Origin: Thermoactinomyces daqus
GTDB lineage: Bacteria; Bacillota; Bacilli; Thermoactinomycetales; Thermoactinomycetaceae
Reading direction: 5' to 3'
Length of the DNA: 64,000 nt
NCBI RefSeq assembly: GCF_000763315.1
Contig: NZ_JPST01000022.1
Span: 1 to 64,000, forward strand
Shown: piece after piece, positions 1 to 11,400 of the stretch
How positions within the stretch are numbered: position 1 is the stretch's first letter
How the letters are laid out: the number at the start of each line of letters is the position of its first letter
Translations under genes and position numbers: made by a program
The notes under the pieces: model-generated
The model's database searches: none
What the model was told of the DNA's origin: nothing
Seen by the model: the letters and a program-made list of their open reading frames with translations, nothing else

Positions 1-174
1 CATTACAGGAATGCTCCTTATGCACCTGAGAGAATTCAATCGTTGTTTCGGCACGTTGGAGGATCTTGGGGAACATACGAAACGGTTATGGTAGTGTGTA
101 TGCATACAGACGAACGGGGAGAAGTGTGTCTTCAGGCACTTTTATGGCTTGACGAATTAAAATCCGACAGGTGA
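1..174 (+). CDS. 3' end of an unrecognised gene, cut by the window edge
   Basis: Reading frame 1 is open from base 1 to a TGA at 172-174, giving 57 residues that end in WLDELKSDR. The frame starts before the window. Its stop overlaps the ATG of the phosphopantetheinyl transferase (TGATG), which suggests translational coupling and that the polyketide operon extends to the left. I do not recognise the family from this tail, so no function is offered. The coding claim rests on the open frame and the stop/start coupling only. Confidence 0.5.
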   Translation, partial: HYRNAPYAPERIQSLFRHVGGSWGTYETVMVVCMHTDERGEVCLQALLWLDELKSDR

Positions 175-1019
175 TGGGAGAGGAGCGGAGGGATGATGAT
201 CGCAGACAAAGGGGAAAAAAGGCCGGCGGGGAGTCTGAAACCATGATGGCAAGTGATTTGCCGGAAACATGGACGGCGGAGTTAATTTTAAAAGGAATGG
301 ATAGAAATTATATGGCCGGTCTGTGCCTGTGTTATTCCCGTCGGATGATGGCATATATGCAGACGGTGAAATTCCTCCAAGCAAAAGAAAGGGAATATTT
401 TGACACCCTTCAGTTTGAACGGAGAATCAAAAGCTATCTCGCCGGGAGATATGCAGGAAAAAGAGCGGTTTCGTTCCTGATTGGAGAAGAAAAGCCGGAA
501 CGGGTTTTAATTGAACATGGAATTTTTCATCAGCCAGTCGCCGTTTATCCGGGTTCGTCGAAGGTTCAAGTGAGCATCACCCATTGTGACGATCTCGGAG
601 CGGCGATTGCTTTTCCGGAAGCAGTGCCGATGGGGATTGATATAGAGAGAATTTGCCCTGAGAAAAAAGATGTACTGGAAAGGCAATTGACTGTCAGGGA
701 ACAGGACCTCGCCAAATCGATTCCGTTTGCTTATGAAACGGCCCTCACTCTTTTCTGGACTGTGAAAGAAAGTATGTCGAAAGTGTTGAAGACGGGGCTG
801 ACCTCTTCTGTTGGAATTTTTTTAATAGAAAAAACAGAAATCAACGATCGTGTGATTGTCAGCCATTTTGTCCATTTTCCGCAGTATTGCGCGGCTTCTT
901 TCATTTTTGAGCCTTATATTTGTTCCATCGCTTATCCGAAGAGAGCCGTATGGGAGACCGGAATGGTCAGGGATCTGCTGGACGATCTTTCCGGTTTGTT
1001 AAAGGGAGGGAGAGTGTAA
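174..1019 (+). CDS. sfp: Sfp-type 4'-phosphopantetheinyl transferase
   Basis: This enzyme transfers phosphopantetheine from CoA to the Ser of carrier domains, here most likely the six ACPs of the neighbouring polyketide synthase genes. Family signatures are visible in order: SITHCDD, then GIDIERI with the Mg-binding Asp and Glu, then FWTVKESMSKVLKTGL, the WxxKE block. The length of 281 residues is slightly above the usual 220-240. The extra residues are a charged N-terminus, so an internal start at ATG 243, preceded by GGGGAG, is also possible and gives 258 residues. I chose 174 because that ATG overlaps the upstream stop. GTG 171 is a third option. Position at the head of a trans-AT cluster is typical for a dedicated Sfp homologue. 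Confidence 0.9.
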   Translation: MGEERRDDDRRQRGKKAGGESETMMASDLPETWTAELILKGMDRNYMAGLCLCYSRRMMAYMQTVKFLQAKEREYFDTLQFERRIKSYLAGRYAGKRAVSFLIGEEKPERVLIEHGIFHQPVAVYPGSSKVQVSITHCDDLGAAIAFPEAVPMGIDIERICPEKKDVLERQLTVREQDLAKSIPFAYETALTLFWTVKESMSKVLKTGLTSSVGIFLIEKTEINDRVIVSHFVHFPQYCAASFIFEPYICSIAYPKRAVWETGMVRDLLDDLSGLLKGGRV

Positions 1020-1123
1020 AGCACTAGAGTGTCGGGGGAGGATGGAATGCGGAATTACATAGGAGTTTGAAAAGAAATCCGGTGCTCGTTGCCTCTGGAT
1101 CAAGCAAAGGGGAGGAAAATGGA

Positions 1124-3439
1124 ATGACCGTTTATGTATTTCCCGGACAGGGAGCCCAGAGCAAAGGAATGGGAGGAACATTATTTGATGAATTCCCCGA
1201 ATTGACGAAGGTGGCGGATGAGATTCTGGGATACTCCATTAAAGAATTGTGTCTGGAAGATTCGGAAGGAAAATTGGGCTTTACCGAGTTTACGCAGCCG
1301 GCGTTGTTTACAGTCAATGCCCTTCATTATTTGAAAAAGATGAAGGAGACCGGCGGGAAACCCGATTATGTGGCCGGACACAGTCTGGGGGAATACAATG
1401 CGCTGTTTGCCGCGGGTGTATTTGATTTTGAGACCGGTTTGACATTGGTGAAAAAAAGAGGGGAGTTGATGGGCCGTTGTACGGGAGGCGGCATGGCGGC
1501 GGTTATCGGCCTGAAAGAGGCGGAGATTGCGGAAGTTTTGTCGGGGAACGGCTTGGACCGCCTGGATATTGCCAATCTCAATTCACCGACCCAGATTGTC
1601 ATTTCCGGCCCGACCGAGGAGCTTAAACGGGCGCAGGCGATTTTCGGGCAAATGGAAAAGGTGCGGATGTTTGTCCCCTTAAAAACGAGTGGCGCTTTTC
1701 ATTCGCGGTATATGAAGGAGATCAAAGCGGAGTTTGCCTCCTTTTTAAAGGGCTTTACGCTGTTTGCACCGGCCATTCCCGTCATTTCCAATGTGAGTGC
1801 AAGGCCCTATGGTGCGGACATAAAGCAAAAGCTGATCGAGCAAATTGACCATCCTGTCAGATGGACGGAAAGCATTCAATATTTGATGGGAGCAGGAGAA
1901 ACGGACTTTGAGGAAGTGGGGCCGGGCAATGTGCTCAAAGGCTTGATTCGGCGCATTCAAAGAGAAGCGGAGCCTTTGAAAGTGGAGGAAAAAGAGCAAA
2001 CGGTTGCCGGGGAGCTTTTGCCAGTCCCCGCAAAAAGCGCGGCAGCGGCAGATGAACCGGCTTCGTTCCGCATCACGGCCTCATCTTTGGGAAGCGCTTC
2101 GTTTAAGCGGGATTACAACCTGAAATACGCTTATCTCACCGGCGGCATGTATCGGGGGATCGCCTCGAAGGAATTGGTCGTGAGAGTGGGCAAGGCGGGA
2201 ATGATGGGATTCTTCGGCAGCGGGGGATTGCAGCTGAATGAAATCGAAGAGGCGATTCTGGCGATCCAGAGAGAACTGAACAAGGGAGAGGCCTACGGAT
2301 TCAATCTCGTTCACCAGCTGGCCGACCCGGCAAAGGAAGAAGCGATCGTCCAATTGTTTTTAAGGCACAATGTGCCTGTGATCGAAGCTTCCGCCTTTCT
2401 CAGCATCACGCCCGCACTTGTTCTCTATCGCGCCAAGGGTGTTACGAGGGCCGTTGATGGCTCCGTGAAGTGCCAAAATAAAATCATTGCCAAAGTTTCG
2501 CGCCCGGAAGTGGCGGAAGCGTTTTTAAGTCCGGCCCCGGAACGCATCGTTGACAAGTTGCTCAGCGAAGGAAAAATCACCCGGCAGGAAGCGGATATGC
2601 TGAAACAAGTGCCGATGGCCGATGATTTGACCGTTGAAGCCGATTCCGGCGGGCATACTGATGGCGGCGCGGCTTATGCTCTGCTGCCGGCCATTTTGAA
2701 ATTGCGGGACCGCCTTGTGGCCAAGTATGGGTATGCCAAGGAGATTCGCGTAGGAGCAGCCGGAGGGATCGGTTCGCCTGAAGCTGCGGCTGCCGCGTTT
2801 ACGATGGGGGCGGACTATATCCTGACAGGTTCGATCAATCAATGTACGGTGGAAGCGAAGACAAGCCATGCAGTGAAAGATCTGTTGGAGAAAATGAATG
2901 TGCAGGATACGGAATATGCTCCGGCCGGGGATTTGTTTGAATTGGGCGCCAAGATTCAGGTTTTGAAAAAAGGGGTGTTTTTTCCCGCACGCGCCAATAA
3001 ATTGTTTGATTTGTACCGGCACCATGACTCGTGGGATGAGATCGATGCCCAGGTGCGCAAGCAAATTGAGGAAAAATATTTCAAGCGCACTTTTGAGGAA
3101 GTTTATGAAATTGTAAAAGGTCATTATTCTCCCGGGGAATTGCAAAAGGCAGAGATGAACCCCAAGCAAAAGATGGCCATGATTTTCAAATGGTATTTTC
3201 ACTACAGCAATCAGCTCGCTCTCAACGGCAGTGAAGAATCCAGAGTCGATTACCAAATCCATTGCGGTCCTGCGCTGGGATCGTTTAATCAGTGGGTCAA
3301 AGGCACACCGCTGGAAAATTGGCGAAACCGGCATGTGGATGAAATCGGCATCCGTCTGCTGGACGAAACCGCCCGGGTTTTAACCGAACGATTCGGTAGG
3401 CTTTTTTCCGCTTCTGCCGTGCAGGAGGCGCTGATCTGA
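1124..3439 (+). CDS. pksE: Trans-acting acyltransferase-enoylreductase didomain (PksE-like)
   Basis: The protein has 771 residues. Residues 1 to about 290 are a FabD-type malonyl-CoA:ACP acyltransferase with FPGQGAQ near the N-terminus, GHSLGE with the nucleophile at Ser87, and the GAFHS active-site His. From about residue 314 to the end it is a PfaD/PksE-type flavin enoylreductase, with TGGMYRG and [11 protein letters not shown] near its start and an [20 protein letters not shown] stretch typical of FMN-binding TIM barrels. The AT should load malonyl units onto the AT-less megasynthase. The ER could reduce enoyl-ACP intermediates in trans, but the synthase has no obvious dehydratase domain, so what the ER acts on is unclear. 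The start at 1124 follows GGGGAGG; a longer start at 1067 lacks a good ribosome binding site. Confidence 0.93.
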   Translation: MTVYVFPGQGAQSKGMGGTLFDEFPELTKVADEILGYSIKELCLEDSEGKLGFTEFTQPALFTVNALHYLKKMKETGGKPDYVAGHSLGEYNALFAAGVFDFETGLTLVKKRGELMGRCTGGGMAAVIGLKEAEIAEVLSGNGLDRLDIANLNSPTQIVISGPTEELKRAQAIFGQMEKVRMFVPLKTSGAFHSRYMKEIKAEFASFLKGFTLFAPAIPVISNVSARPYGADIKQKLIEQIDHPVRWTESIQYLMGAGETDFEEVGPGNVLKGLIRRIQREAEPLKVEEKEQTVAGELLPVPAKSAAAADEPASFRITASSLGSASFKRDYNLKYAYLTGGMYRGIASKELVVRVGKAGMMGFFGSGGLQLNEIEEAILAIQRELNKGEAYGFNLVHQLADPAKEEAIVQLFLRHNVPVIEASAFLSITPALVLYRAKGVTRAVDGSVKCQNKIIAKVSRPEVAEAFLSPAPERIVDKLLSEGKITRQEADMLKQVPMADDLTVEADSGGHTDGGAAYALLPAILKLRDRLVAKYGYAKEIRVGAAGGIGSPEAAAAAFTMGADYILTGSINQCTVEAKTSHAVKDLLEKMNVQDTEYAPAGDLFELGAKIQVLKKGVFFPARANKLFDLYRHHDSWDEIDAQVRKQIEEKYFKRTFEEVYEIVKGHYSPGELQKAEMNPKQKMAMIFKWYFHYSNQLALNGSEESRVDYQIHCGPALGSFNQWVKGTPLENWRNRHVDEIGIRLLDETARVLTERFGRLFSASAVQEALI

Positions 3440-3625
3440 AGCATTTACCCGGATGTGTGTTGGACAAATACCGGATTGGATGGAGGGGTTTTGGAAAACG
3501 AGGGGTTTTTGCCTGCTGATCCAAAGGCCGGCAAGAGCCCGGTACATAAAAATTTCCTCCAATATCTTTGCAATGTCATGAAATCTGCGATCTTTAATTG
3601 ACCTTTTGCCCAAGGGGGAAGAAAG

Positions 3626-3871
3626 ATGAAAAGAGAGGATATTTTCGCAATCATCACACAACACGCGCGCGAGGTGGTTCCGGAACTGGAGCATCATGCC
3701 TTTCGGCCGGATGACCGTTTGGCGGATTTGGGTGCCAACTCCGTGGACCGCGCTGAGATCATTATGCTGACGTTGGAATCGCTCTCTTTGCAGATCCCGC
3801 TCGTTGAATTGTCAGAAGCCCGGAACATTGGCGGTTTGGCTGATATTCTCTTTGAAAAACTGAATGGATGA
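3626..3871 (+). CDS. acpK: Discrete acyl carrier protein of the beta-branching cassette (AcpK-like)
   Basis: This 81-residue free-standing ACP has the motif LGANSVDRAEI with the phosphopantetheine Ser at residue 39. GANSVDRAEI is characteristic of the donor ACP of HMG-synthase cassettes, as in AcpK of the B. subtilis pksX locus. In that system it carries malonate that the decarboxylating KS turns into acetyl-ACP, the donor for the HMG-CoA-synthase-like enzyme. Here the partner enzymes lie 12 kb downstream, after the megasynthase. A GGGGGAAGAAAG ribosome binding site precedes the ATG. Its stop overlaps the next gene by four bases (ATGA). The 186 bases before it hold no recognisable gene. Confidence 0.93.
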   Translation: MKREDIFAIITQHAREVVPELEHHAFRPDDRLADLGANSVDRAEIIMLTLESLSLQIPLVELSEARNIGGLADILFEKLNG

Positions 3872-4536
3872 TTTATGAACTGTATCCGTTGAGAATGAGT
3901 TACAGTTTTTTCATCAATAACAGTTATCTGATCGTCGAGCCTGAGAGCAGGCAGGCGATCGTGATTGATCCGGCATGGGAATTAAATAAGATCACGGAGC
4001 AGCTTGAAAGGACAAAAGCGGATCTCCGGGCGATCCTGTTGACTCATTCTCACCATGATCATGTCAATCTGGTTCCCCCCTTGCTGGAGCGGGCCCAACC
4101 GGATGTGTTCATGTCCAGGGCGGAGATCGAAGTTTCCGGCTTTCGTTGCCCGCAACTGCACGCACTGGAAGACGGTGACCGGCTTTCTTTGCGGCAGATG
4201 GAGTTGCACTGTCTGCTTACGCCCGGACACACGGCCGGCAGCATGTGTTTTTGGCTTGAAGACAGCCTGTTTACCGGTGATACCCTTTTTGCGGAAGGAT
4301 GTGGCGCCTGCCATTTGCCGGGCGGTTCTGCGGAGGATCTGTATGTCAGCATTCAGAAGCTCAAGGCGGCGATATCCGATCACGTCCGCATTTATCCCGG
4401 ACATTCCTTCGGCCAGCCGCCGGGACAGACGATGAAACATCTCCGCGAGCATAACATTTATCTGCAATTGAATCGCAAACATGTTATCAGTTTCCGAATG
4501 AGAAAAAACCAGAAAGGCCTGTTTGATTTTCGCTAG
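3868..4536 (+). CDS. pksB: Metallo-beta-lactamase-fold hydrolase (PksB-like)
   Basis: This 222-residue zinc hydrolase has all the metal motifs of the family: THSHHDH, then PGHTAGS, FTGDTLF and YPGHS. PksB/BaeB relatives occur in many trans-AT clusters and belong to the glyoxalase II-like thioesterase group. A role in clearing or hydrolysing acyl-thioester intermediates is the usual proposal, but the substrate cannot be read from the sequence. The gene overlaps acpK by ATGA, so the two are translationally coupled. About 110 bases separate it from the next gene. Confidence 0.88.
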   Translation: MIYELYPLRMSYSFFINNSYLIVEPESRQAIVIDPAWELNKITEQLERTKADLRAILLTHSHHDHVNLVPPLLERAQPDVFMSRAEIEVSGFRCPQLHALEDGDRLSLRQMELHCLLTPGHTAGSMCFWLEDSLFTGDTLFAEGCGACHLPGGSAEDLYVSIQKLKAAISDHVRIYPGHSFGQPPGQTMKHLREHNIYLQLNRKHVISFRMRKNQKGLFDFR

Positions 4537-4645
4537 CATTCCATAGCGGATTTCGTCAGTGTGCGAAGTTTGCCCGGGCATTGATCCCGTCCTGTTTTTT
4601 TTGCCTGAAAAACCCGGGCAAAAGATGAAGGAAAAGGAGTTATTT

Positions 4646-5428
4646 ATGAAGCTGGAAGTGATTTGTGAAATCCCCGGGCAGGGTGCGAAAACCGTCCCGC
4701 TGTTGTTCGTGCACGGGGCCAATCACGGAGCCTGGTGCTGGAAGGAGCATTTCCTTCCTTTTTTTCGTTCCCGGGGTTTTCCGTCGTATGCGCTCAGTCT
4801 GCGGGGGCACGGCCGGAGCGAGGGCCGTGAAAGCCTCGATTCTTTTTCTCTTGACGATTACAAGGATGATGTGTATCGCGTCATGCTTTCCTTAAAACAG
4901 AAACCGGTTCTCATCGGTCATTCCATGGGAGGGGCAGTGGTGCAAAAACTGTTGCACCAATATCCGGAGCAGATCGAGGCGGCAGTCTTGCTGGCTTCTG
5001 TTCCGCCGGGCGGGATGCTTTGGGATTTTTTGCGTCTGCTGTTTACCCGCACCGGGGAATTTCGCCGACTCTCATTGTTCAACAGGGGCAAAACCGATGT
5101 TTTTCCGGTCGATTTGTTTCTGTCTGACAAGGCGACGGAGCAGGAGAAAAAGGCGCTCAACCGGAAGTTGCAACCTGAATCGTTCAAGGCGAGCAGAGAA
5201 TGTCTGATGCGGGTGGTGCCCAGGAAGACGGTCGCCAAGGTCCCCCTGTTGATCATCGGGTCAGACCGGGATCAAATGATTTCCAAAAAGACGACTTTGT
5301 CCCTTGGACGTTTTTATCAGTCGGAACCGGTGATTTTTTCGGATATGGGCCATGATCTGATGCTGGAAGCGGATTGGAGAGAGGTTGCCGAACAAATCCT
5401 TGCTTTTTTAAACAGAAACAAGGAGTGA
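4646..5428 (+). CDS. Alpha/beta hydrolase
   Basis: The protein has 260 residues and an alpha/beta-hydrolase fold. An oxyanion-hole HGANHG motif is near residue 23, the nucleophile elbow GHSMGG has Ser93, an Asp sits in IGSDRDQM, and the catalytic His is in SDMGHDLM near the C-terminus, so the triad looks complete. Length and layout fit esterases or thioesterases of the AB hydrolase_6 type. Lying between pksB and the megasynthase, six bases before the latter, it may edit or release chains, or cyclise or hydrolyse the product. The start at 4646 follows AAGGAG. The longer frame from 4559 is rejected because it has no ribosome binding site. Confidence 0.85.
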   Translation: MKLEVICEIPGQGAKTVPLLFVHGANHGAWCWKEHFLPFFRSRGFPSYALSLRGHGRSEGRESLDSFSLDDYKDDVYRVMLSLKQKPVLIGHSMGGAVVQKLLHQYPEQIEAAVLLASVPPGGMLWDFLRLLFTRTGEFRRLSLFNRGKTDVFPVDLFLSDKATEQEKKALNRKLQPESFKASRECLMRVVPRKTVAKVPLLIIGSDRDQMISKKTTLSLGRFYQSEPVIFSDMGHDLMLEADWREVAEQILAFLNRNKE

Positions 5429-5434
5429 GGAAAG

Positions 5435-8400
5435 ATGGAGCGCAGGCTGGGGACAATTGCACAGATTAAAGAGAGGTTGGTTCAGGAATTTTTGCAAGTG
5501 GCCGGTGAACAGGCGGAACCGGTTGATTTGGATAAAAGTTTTATGGAGATGGGCATGAACTCCATCATGGCAGTCGATTTTGTGGAAGCGGTGAATCGCA
5601 GCCTGGGAATTGATTTAGGGGTTGAAGTGGTTTTCGATTACAGAGGAATTCCGGAATTGGCCGAGCATATTGCCGACCGTTACATGACGGAAGAAGTGGG
5701 ATCAGGCCCCGAAATGGCAACCATCGACGAAGAGACCTCATCCGATATTGCCATTATCGGTATTTCCGGGAAATTCGCCGGTTCGGAAAACCTGGAGGAA
5801 TTTTGGGCCCACCTGAGGGCGGGTGATTGCTGCATAGAGGAAATCCGCCGGCCCGGTTGGACGGAGAAGGATTATTACCATCCCGATCCCGCCCGCAAAA
5901 ATCGATCTGTGAGTAAATGGGGCGGGCTTCTGAAACAGATCGACCGGTTCGATGCCGCCTTTTTTGATATTTCGCCTGCGGAAGCGGAACGAATGGATCC
6001 GCAGCATCGATTATTCCTGGAAGAAGCATATAAGGCTTTTGAAGATGCCCATTATCCCGTCGAAAAATTATCAGGAAAAAAAGTCGGGGTTTTTGTCGGC
6101 GGACGGCCGTCGGACTACAGAGCAGGGCTGTGGGACAGAGGGGTCGATGCACAAACATTTTGGGGCAATGAAATGTCGATGCTCGCTTCGCGCATTTCTT
6201 ACTTTTTCAATTTCAAGGGCCCCAGTCTTACGGTGGATACTGCCTGTTCCTCTTCTCTGGTAGCCATCCATCTGGCTTGTGAGAGCATTCGCAAGGGTGA
6301 GTCGGAAATGGCTTTGGCCGGCGGGGTTTTTGTGGCAAGCACACCGGAATTTTTTGTCCTTTCTTCACAGGCTGGTTTGTTGTCTCCCGATGGTCAGTGC
6401 AAAACGTTTGATCCCGAAGCAAACGGCATGGTTTTGGGCGAAGGAGTGGGTGCAGCCGTTTTGAAGCGGCTCGATGCGGCAGTCCGGGACGGTGATCCGA
6501 TCTACGGCGTGATCAAGGGGTCTGCCGTGAATCAGGCCGGCCGGACCAACGGAGTGACCTCGCCCAGTGCTGCTTCACAAAAGGAATTGATCATCGATGC
6601 ATATACAAAGTCGGGGATCGATCCGGAAACGATCGGTTACATCGAAGTGCACGGAACCGGGACGAAGCTCGGGGACCTTATCGAGTTGAAGGCATTGACT
6701 GAAGCATTTCGCATGTTTACGGATAAATCCTGGTTTTGTGTGATCGGATCGCATAAACCCAACATTGGTCACACCGCCCTGGCCGCTGGCATGGCCGGCT
6801 TGTTCAAGATATTACTGTCCATGAAACACGGGGAAATCCCGCCCACCCTCTACGCGGGGAAAAGAGAGAAAAGGAGTGGAGAAGAAACCCCGTTTTGGAT
6901 CAGCACAAAGCGGCAGGAATGGAAACGGAGCGGGGATGTTCCTCTGAGGGCAGGGCTCAGTGCTCTCGGATCCAACGGGACAAACGCCCACCTGATTATT
7001 GAGGAACCCCCGGCACGGGACGTGAACGGGGAGACGGAGGGGCCATCGCCCGGACGGCCTTATTATCTGTTTCCGTTTTCGGCCAAGAGCAAAGAAGCCC
7101 TGGAGCAAAAAATGGCCGATATGGTCAGCTGGCTTGAGCGGAAAGGGGATGACTACGCGACGGAGGATGTGGCGAAATCATTATTTTTTGGCCGAAGCCA
7201 TTTTTCGGTTCGGTGCGCTGTGATTGCCGCAGATTTGGCCGAACTGAAGCAAAAATTGGATGAAATCAAACGGATCGGAACAGCGCAGGATTATGTATGG
7301 CAGCGGAAAAAGCCTTCATTTCAGCCGGAACCGAAACAAATCGCCCGCGGAGAGCGGCTGATCAGGGAACTGGCAGAAAATCCGGATCTGCCCCCGGAGC
7401 AATATCAGGAGCACCTGACGGCTCTCTCCCGTTTATATGTGCAGGGTTATGACCTGGATTGGTCCGGACTGTTTTCCGACAAGAAGAGCCGTCCCGTGCC
7501 GCTGCCGGCCTATCCGTTTCACCGGAAACGTTTTTGGCATTCCGGGATTCCGCACGTTCCCGAGGCCAAACACGGTCTGCAAATGAGTGAAATGGACGGG
7601 CTGCTTTGCAAGCTGCTGTTTATGCAACTGGAGTCACTGGGACTGTTTGAGGGAAACCGTCTCGATTTGTCCCGATTGAAAGCCAGGGTGGCAAATTTAT
7701 ACGGCAAATGGCTTGAGCAAAGTCTGGTCTTTTTGACGCGGCATCATTATCTGAAAGCAGATGGGGATGACGGGTATGTGGTCAACCCCGATCGGGTCAC
7801 TCGCGATGGATGGAATGAGTGGGAACGTCAAAAAGAACGGTGGTTGTCATCCCCCGATACGAAGGCACAGGCGGTTTTGGTCGAGCGAACGCTTCGGAAC
7901 CTGCCGCAAATTCTTACGGGCAAGGTACCGGCGACCGATATCCTCTTTCCCGATTCCTCGATGGATTTGGTCGAAGGAATCTATCGCAACAATGCGGTTG
8001 CCGATTATTTCAATGAGATTGTTGCGCAAAAAGTGGAGGATGCCATCCGCGACCGGGTAAATCAGAATCCTGCTGCGCGCATCCGCATCATTGAAATCGG
8101 GGCGGGGACCGGTGGAACAAGTATCAGCGTTTTGCAGAAGCTGAAGCCTTACCGGGAGCATATTCAGGAATATTGCTATACCGACATTTCCAAAGCTTTT
8201 TTATTGTATGCGGAAAAAGCATTTGGCAGGCAGTACCCTTACCTGACTTATGCCACTTATGACGCAGAAGCTCCGGCTGCCGGACAGGGAATTGAGACCG
8301 GAGTCTATGATGTGGCCATCGCGACCAATGTCCTGCATGCGACGAGGGATATTGCCCGCACTTTGCGCCGGGTCAAGGCTGTTCTCAAGAAGGACGGTTT

Positions 8401-11400
8401 ATTGGTTTTAAACGAGATCAGCAGCCATTCCCTGTTTCTCCATTTAACCTTCGGTCTGTTGCAGGGCTGGTGGCTGTATGAGGATGAAACGTTGCGCCTT
8501 CCCGGAGGGCCTGCGGTTCCCCCGGCGATTTGGAAGCATGTATTGGAGCGGGAAGGATTTGAAAATGTGCATTTTCCGGCGCAGAAGGCCCATCCCTGGG
8601 GGCAGCAGATCATCATTGCCGAAAGCGACGGGAAGGTCCGGCAAGAGGCACGGCGGCAAGCGAAGCCGGTTTCACTGCCGGAGAAGGGAGATGCATCCGG
8701 TGAAGCGGATGTTACCGCACATGGATGGGCCGTAAATGATCAAAAGCTGGAAGCGGCGGTTCAGTCATTGATCGTCGATCATTTAGCCGGGGCATTGTCT
8801 GTGGATCCTGAAGAGATCGATTTTGATTCGGCATTTCGCGATTACGGCGTCGATTCCATTACCGGCATTAAACTGGTCCAAGCGATTAATCAGGAATATT
8901 TCCTGGAATTGGCGACGACCATTCTGTTTGATTACAGTTCAGTCAACCTGCTCACCCGATATCTGCTGGCCAATTTCAAAGATGTGATTGCGGATGCATT
9001 GGGCCGGAGCGAGCCGGAGCGCGTTTGCCGCGAATATGATCCGGGGGATGATTCCGGGGCCGTGAGAGAGCTGCCGAAGCTAGAGGAACGGCGTGCTGGG
9101 GAAACGGGAGTCATAAGCGGGAAAGTCCCGATCGCCATCATCGGCGTCAGCGGGAGATTTGCCAAATCCAAAAATGTGCGTGATTTGTGGAAGCATTTGT
9201 CTGAGGGGACGAATCTCATTGAAAGGGCGTCCCGGTGGCGTCAGGAGAATAAGGGAGAGCCGGAAGTTTGGGAATACGGCGGTTTTATCGAAGATATCGA
9301 CCAGTTTGATCCGCTCTTTTTCAACATTTCCGGAATGGAAGCTGCTTCGATGGACCCGCAACAGCGCCTTTTCCTGGAAGAGTGCTGGAATGCTCTGGAG
9401 GATGCAGGTTATGCCGGTGCGAAAATTCAGGGTTGCCGCTGCGGGGTTTATGTGGGTTGCAGTGGGGGGGGTTATCAGCAGTTGCTGAATGACGATTCTC
9501 CTCCTCAGGCGTTTTGGGGCAATTTGAGCTCGGTCATTCCCGCCCGCATTGCCTATTATTTGAACCTTCAGGGACCGGCAATTGCGGTGGATACGGCTTG
9601 TTCCAGTTCACTGGTGGCCGTGTATCTGGCCTGCCAGGGACTGTGGACCGGGGAAACGGAGATGGCGCTGGCCGGAGGCGTGTCGATTCAATGCACGCCG
9701 GATTTATACAGGACGGAGCATCGGGCGGGGATGTTGTCTCCCACTGGGCAGTGCTATACGTTTGATGAACGGGCCAACGGATTTGTCCCCGGCGAAGGTG
9801 TTGGCGTGGTGGTTCTGAAACGCTTGGAGGACGCCCTTGCGGACGGGGATTACATTTACGGAGTGATCCGCGGTTCGGCGATCAATCAGGACGGCACGAC
9901 CAACGGGATCACCGCTCCCAGCCAGCGTTCTCAGGAACGTCTGGAGCGCTTTGTCTATGACCAGTTTGGCATCAACCCGGAAGAGATTCAGATGGTGGAG
10001 GCACATGGAACCGGAACCAAACTGGGCGACCCGATCGAATTTCAGGCGTTGACGCAAGCGTTTCGATCCTATACGGACAAAAAGGAATATTGCGCGATCG
10101 GTTCCATCAAGACCAATATCGGGCATGCGCAAATGGCAGCGGGGATCGCCGGTCTCATCAAAATCCTGCTTGCCCTGAAGCATAAGCAAATCCCGCCTTC
10201 TCTTCATTTCAGGAAAGGCAATGCCAATATTTCATTTAAAGACAGCCCGTTTTTTGTCAATACGCAGCTGAGAGACTGGAAAGTTGAGCCCGGAGTCAAG
10301 CGTCGGGCGGCCATCAGCTCCTTTGGCGTGAGCGGAACCAACGCCCATATGGTAATTGAGGAAGCGCCGGAGGTCAGAAGGCAGCACCCGGACAAGCCCG
10401 GTTATCTGCTCGTTCTGTCGGCACGTTCCGAGGAGGAGTTGCGGAAACAGGCGGGCCAACTCATCGACCATTGCAAGGAAGAAGACAAGACGGATTGCGG
10501 AAATATGTGCTATACCCTGTTGGTCGGCCGACAGCATTTTAAACATCGCCTGGCCTGTGTGGTGCGTGATTTGGACGATGCTGTTGAACAATTGGAGCAA
10601 TGGCTGAACCGGAAATCCGGTTCCACCGTATTCTCGATGGAAACGGATGGGAAGCACAGGGAGCTGCCGGCACTGAAGAAGTTCGGCAACCACTGCATCC
10701 GCGCCTGTCAGGATTTGGACGGGGATGCTGACTATCTGGAGAATTTGGCCACTGTGGCCGAGCTTTACGTTCAGGGATATGAACTGGATTATGAAGGGCT
10801 GTTTGCGGACGGGCAATACAGCCGTGTTCCTCTGCCCACCTATCCGTTTGCCCGGGAACGTTACTGGGTTCCTGAAGCGAAAACCGCTGCCCCTGTCCCG
10901 GCGGAGACGATGGTGGCGGCAGAAACAGAACCTGCCGGAAATGCAGAACCGGAGGAAGAAGGCTATGAACTGATGACCTTTGCCGAAGAGTGGCAGGCGG
11001 AGGATCTGCCGGAAGGCCGGGTGTCCACCCCGGCGGCACTGGTCTGTTTTCTGTCGAACCCGGATTATCAAGAGGCCGTGCATGCGGCCGTGCAAGCACG
11101 CCAGCCGGGGACGGAAGTGATCTTCGTGGCCCAGGGCCGTTCCTCCGGCAAGCAGAGCCGGGGACAGTACCGCCTGAACCGCGACGACGGAGCGGCTTTC
11201 CGTCAGGTCTTGGACAGCCTCGCTTCCGATTGCGGCGGGGATTTTGCACTGCTCTACCTGTGGCCGTTGGAAGATGCGGGCTGTATTGAGGATTCGGCCG
11301 TTCTGTTCCGCCTGTTGCAGGCTGTCGGAGAAGCCGGGCGGAAACCGTCCCGGCTGTTATGGGCCGGGGCATGGAGAACGAGCCTTGAACGCTGCTGTCT

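Noticed and set aside
2525-3334. Minus-strand open frame of 269 codons inside the AT-ER gene
   Set aside because: It is antisense to the enoylreductase domain and has no motif or ribosome binding site.
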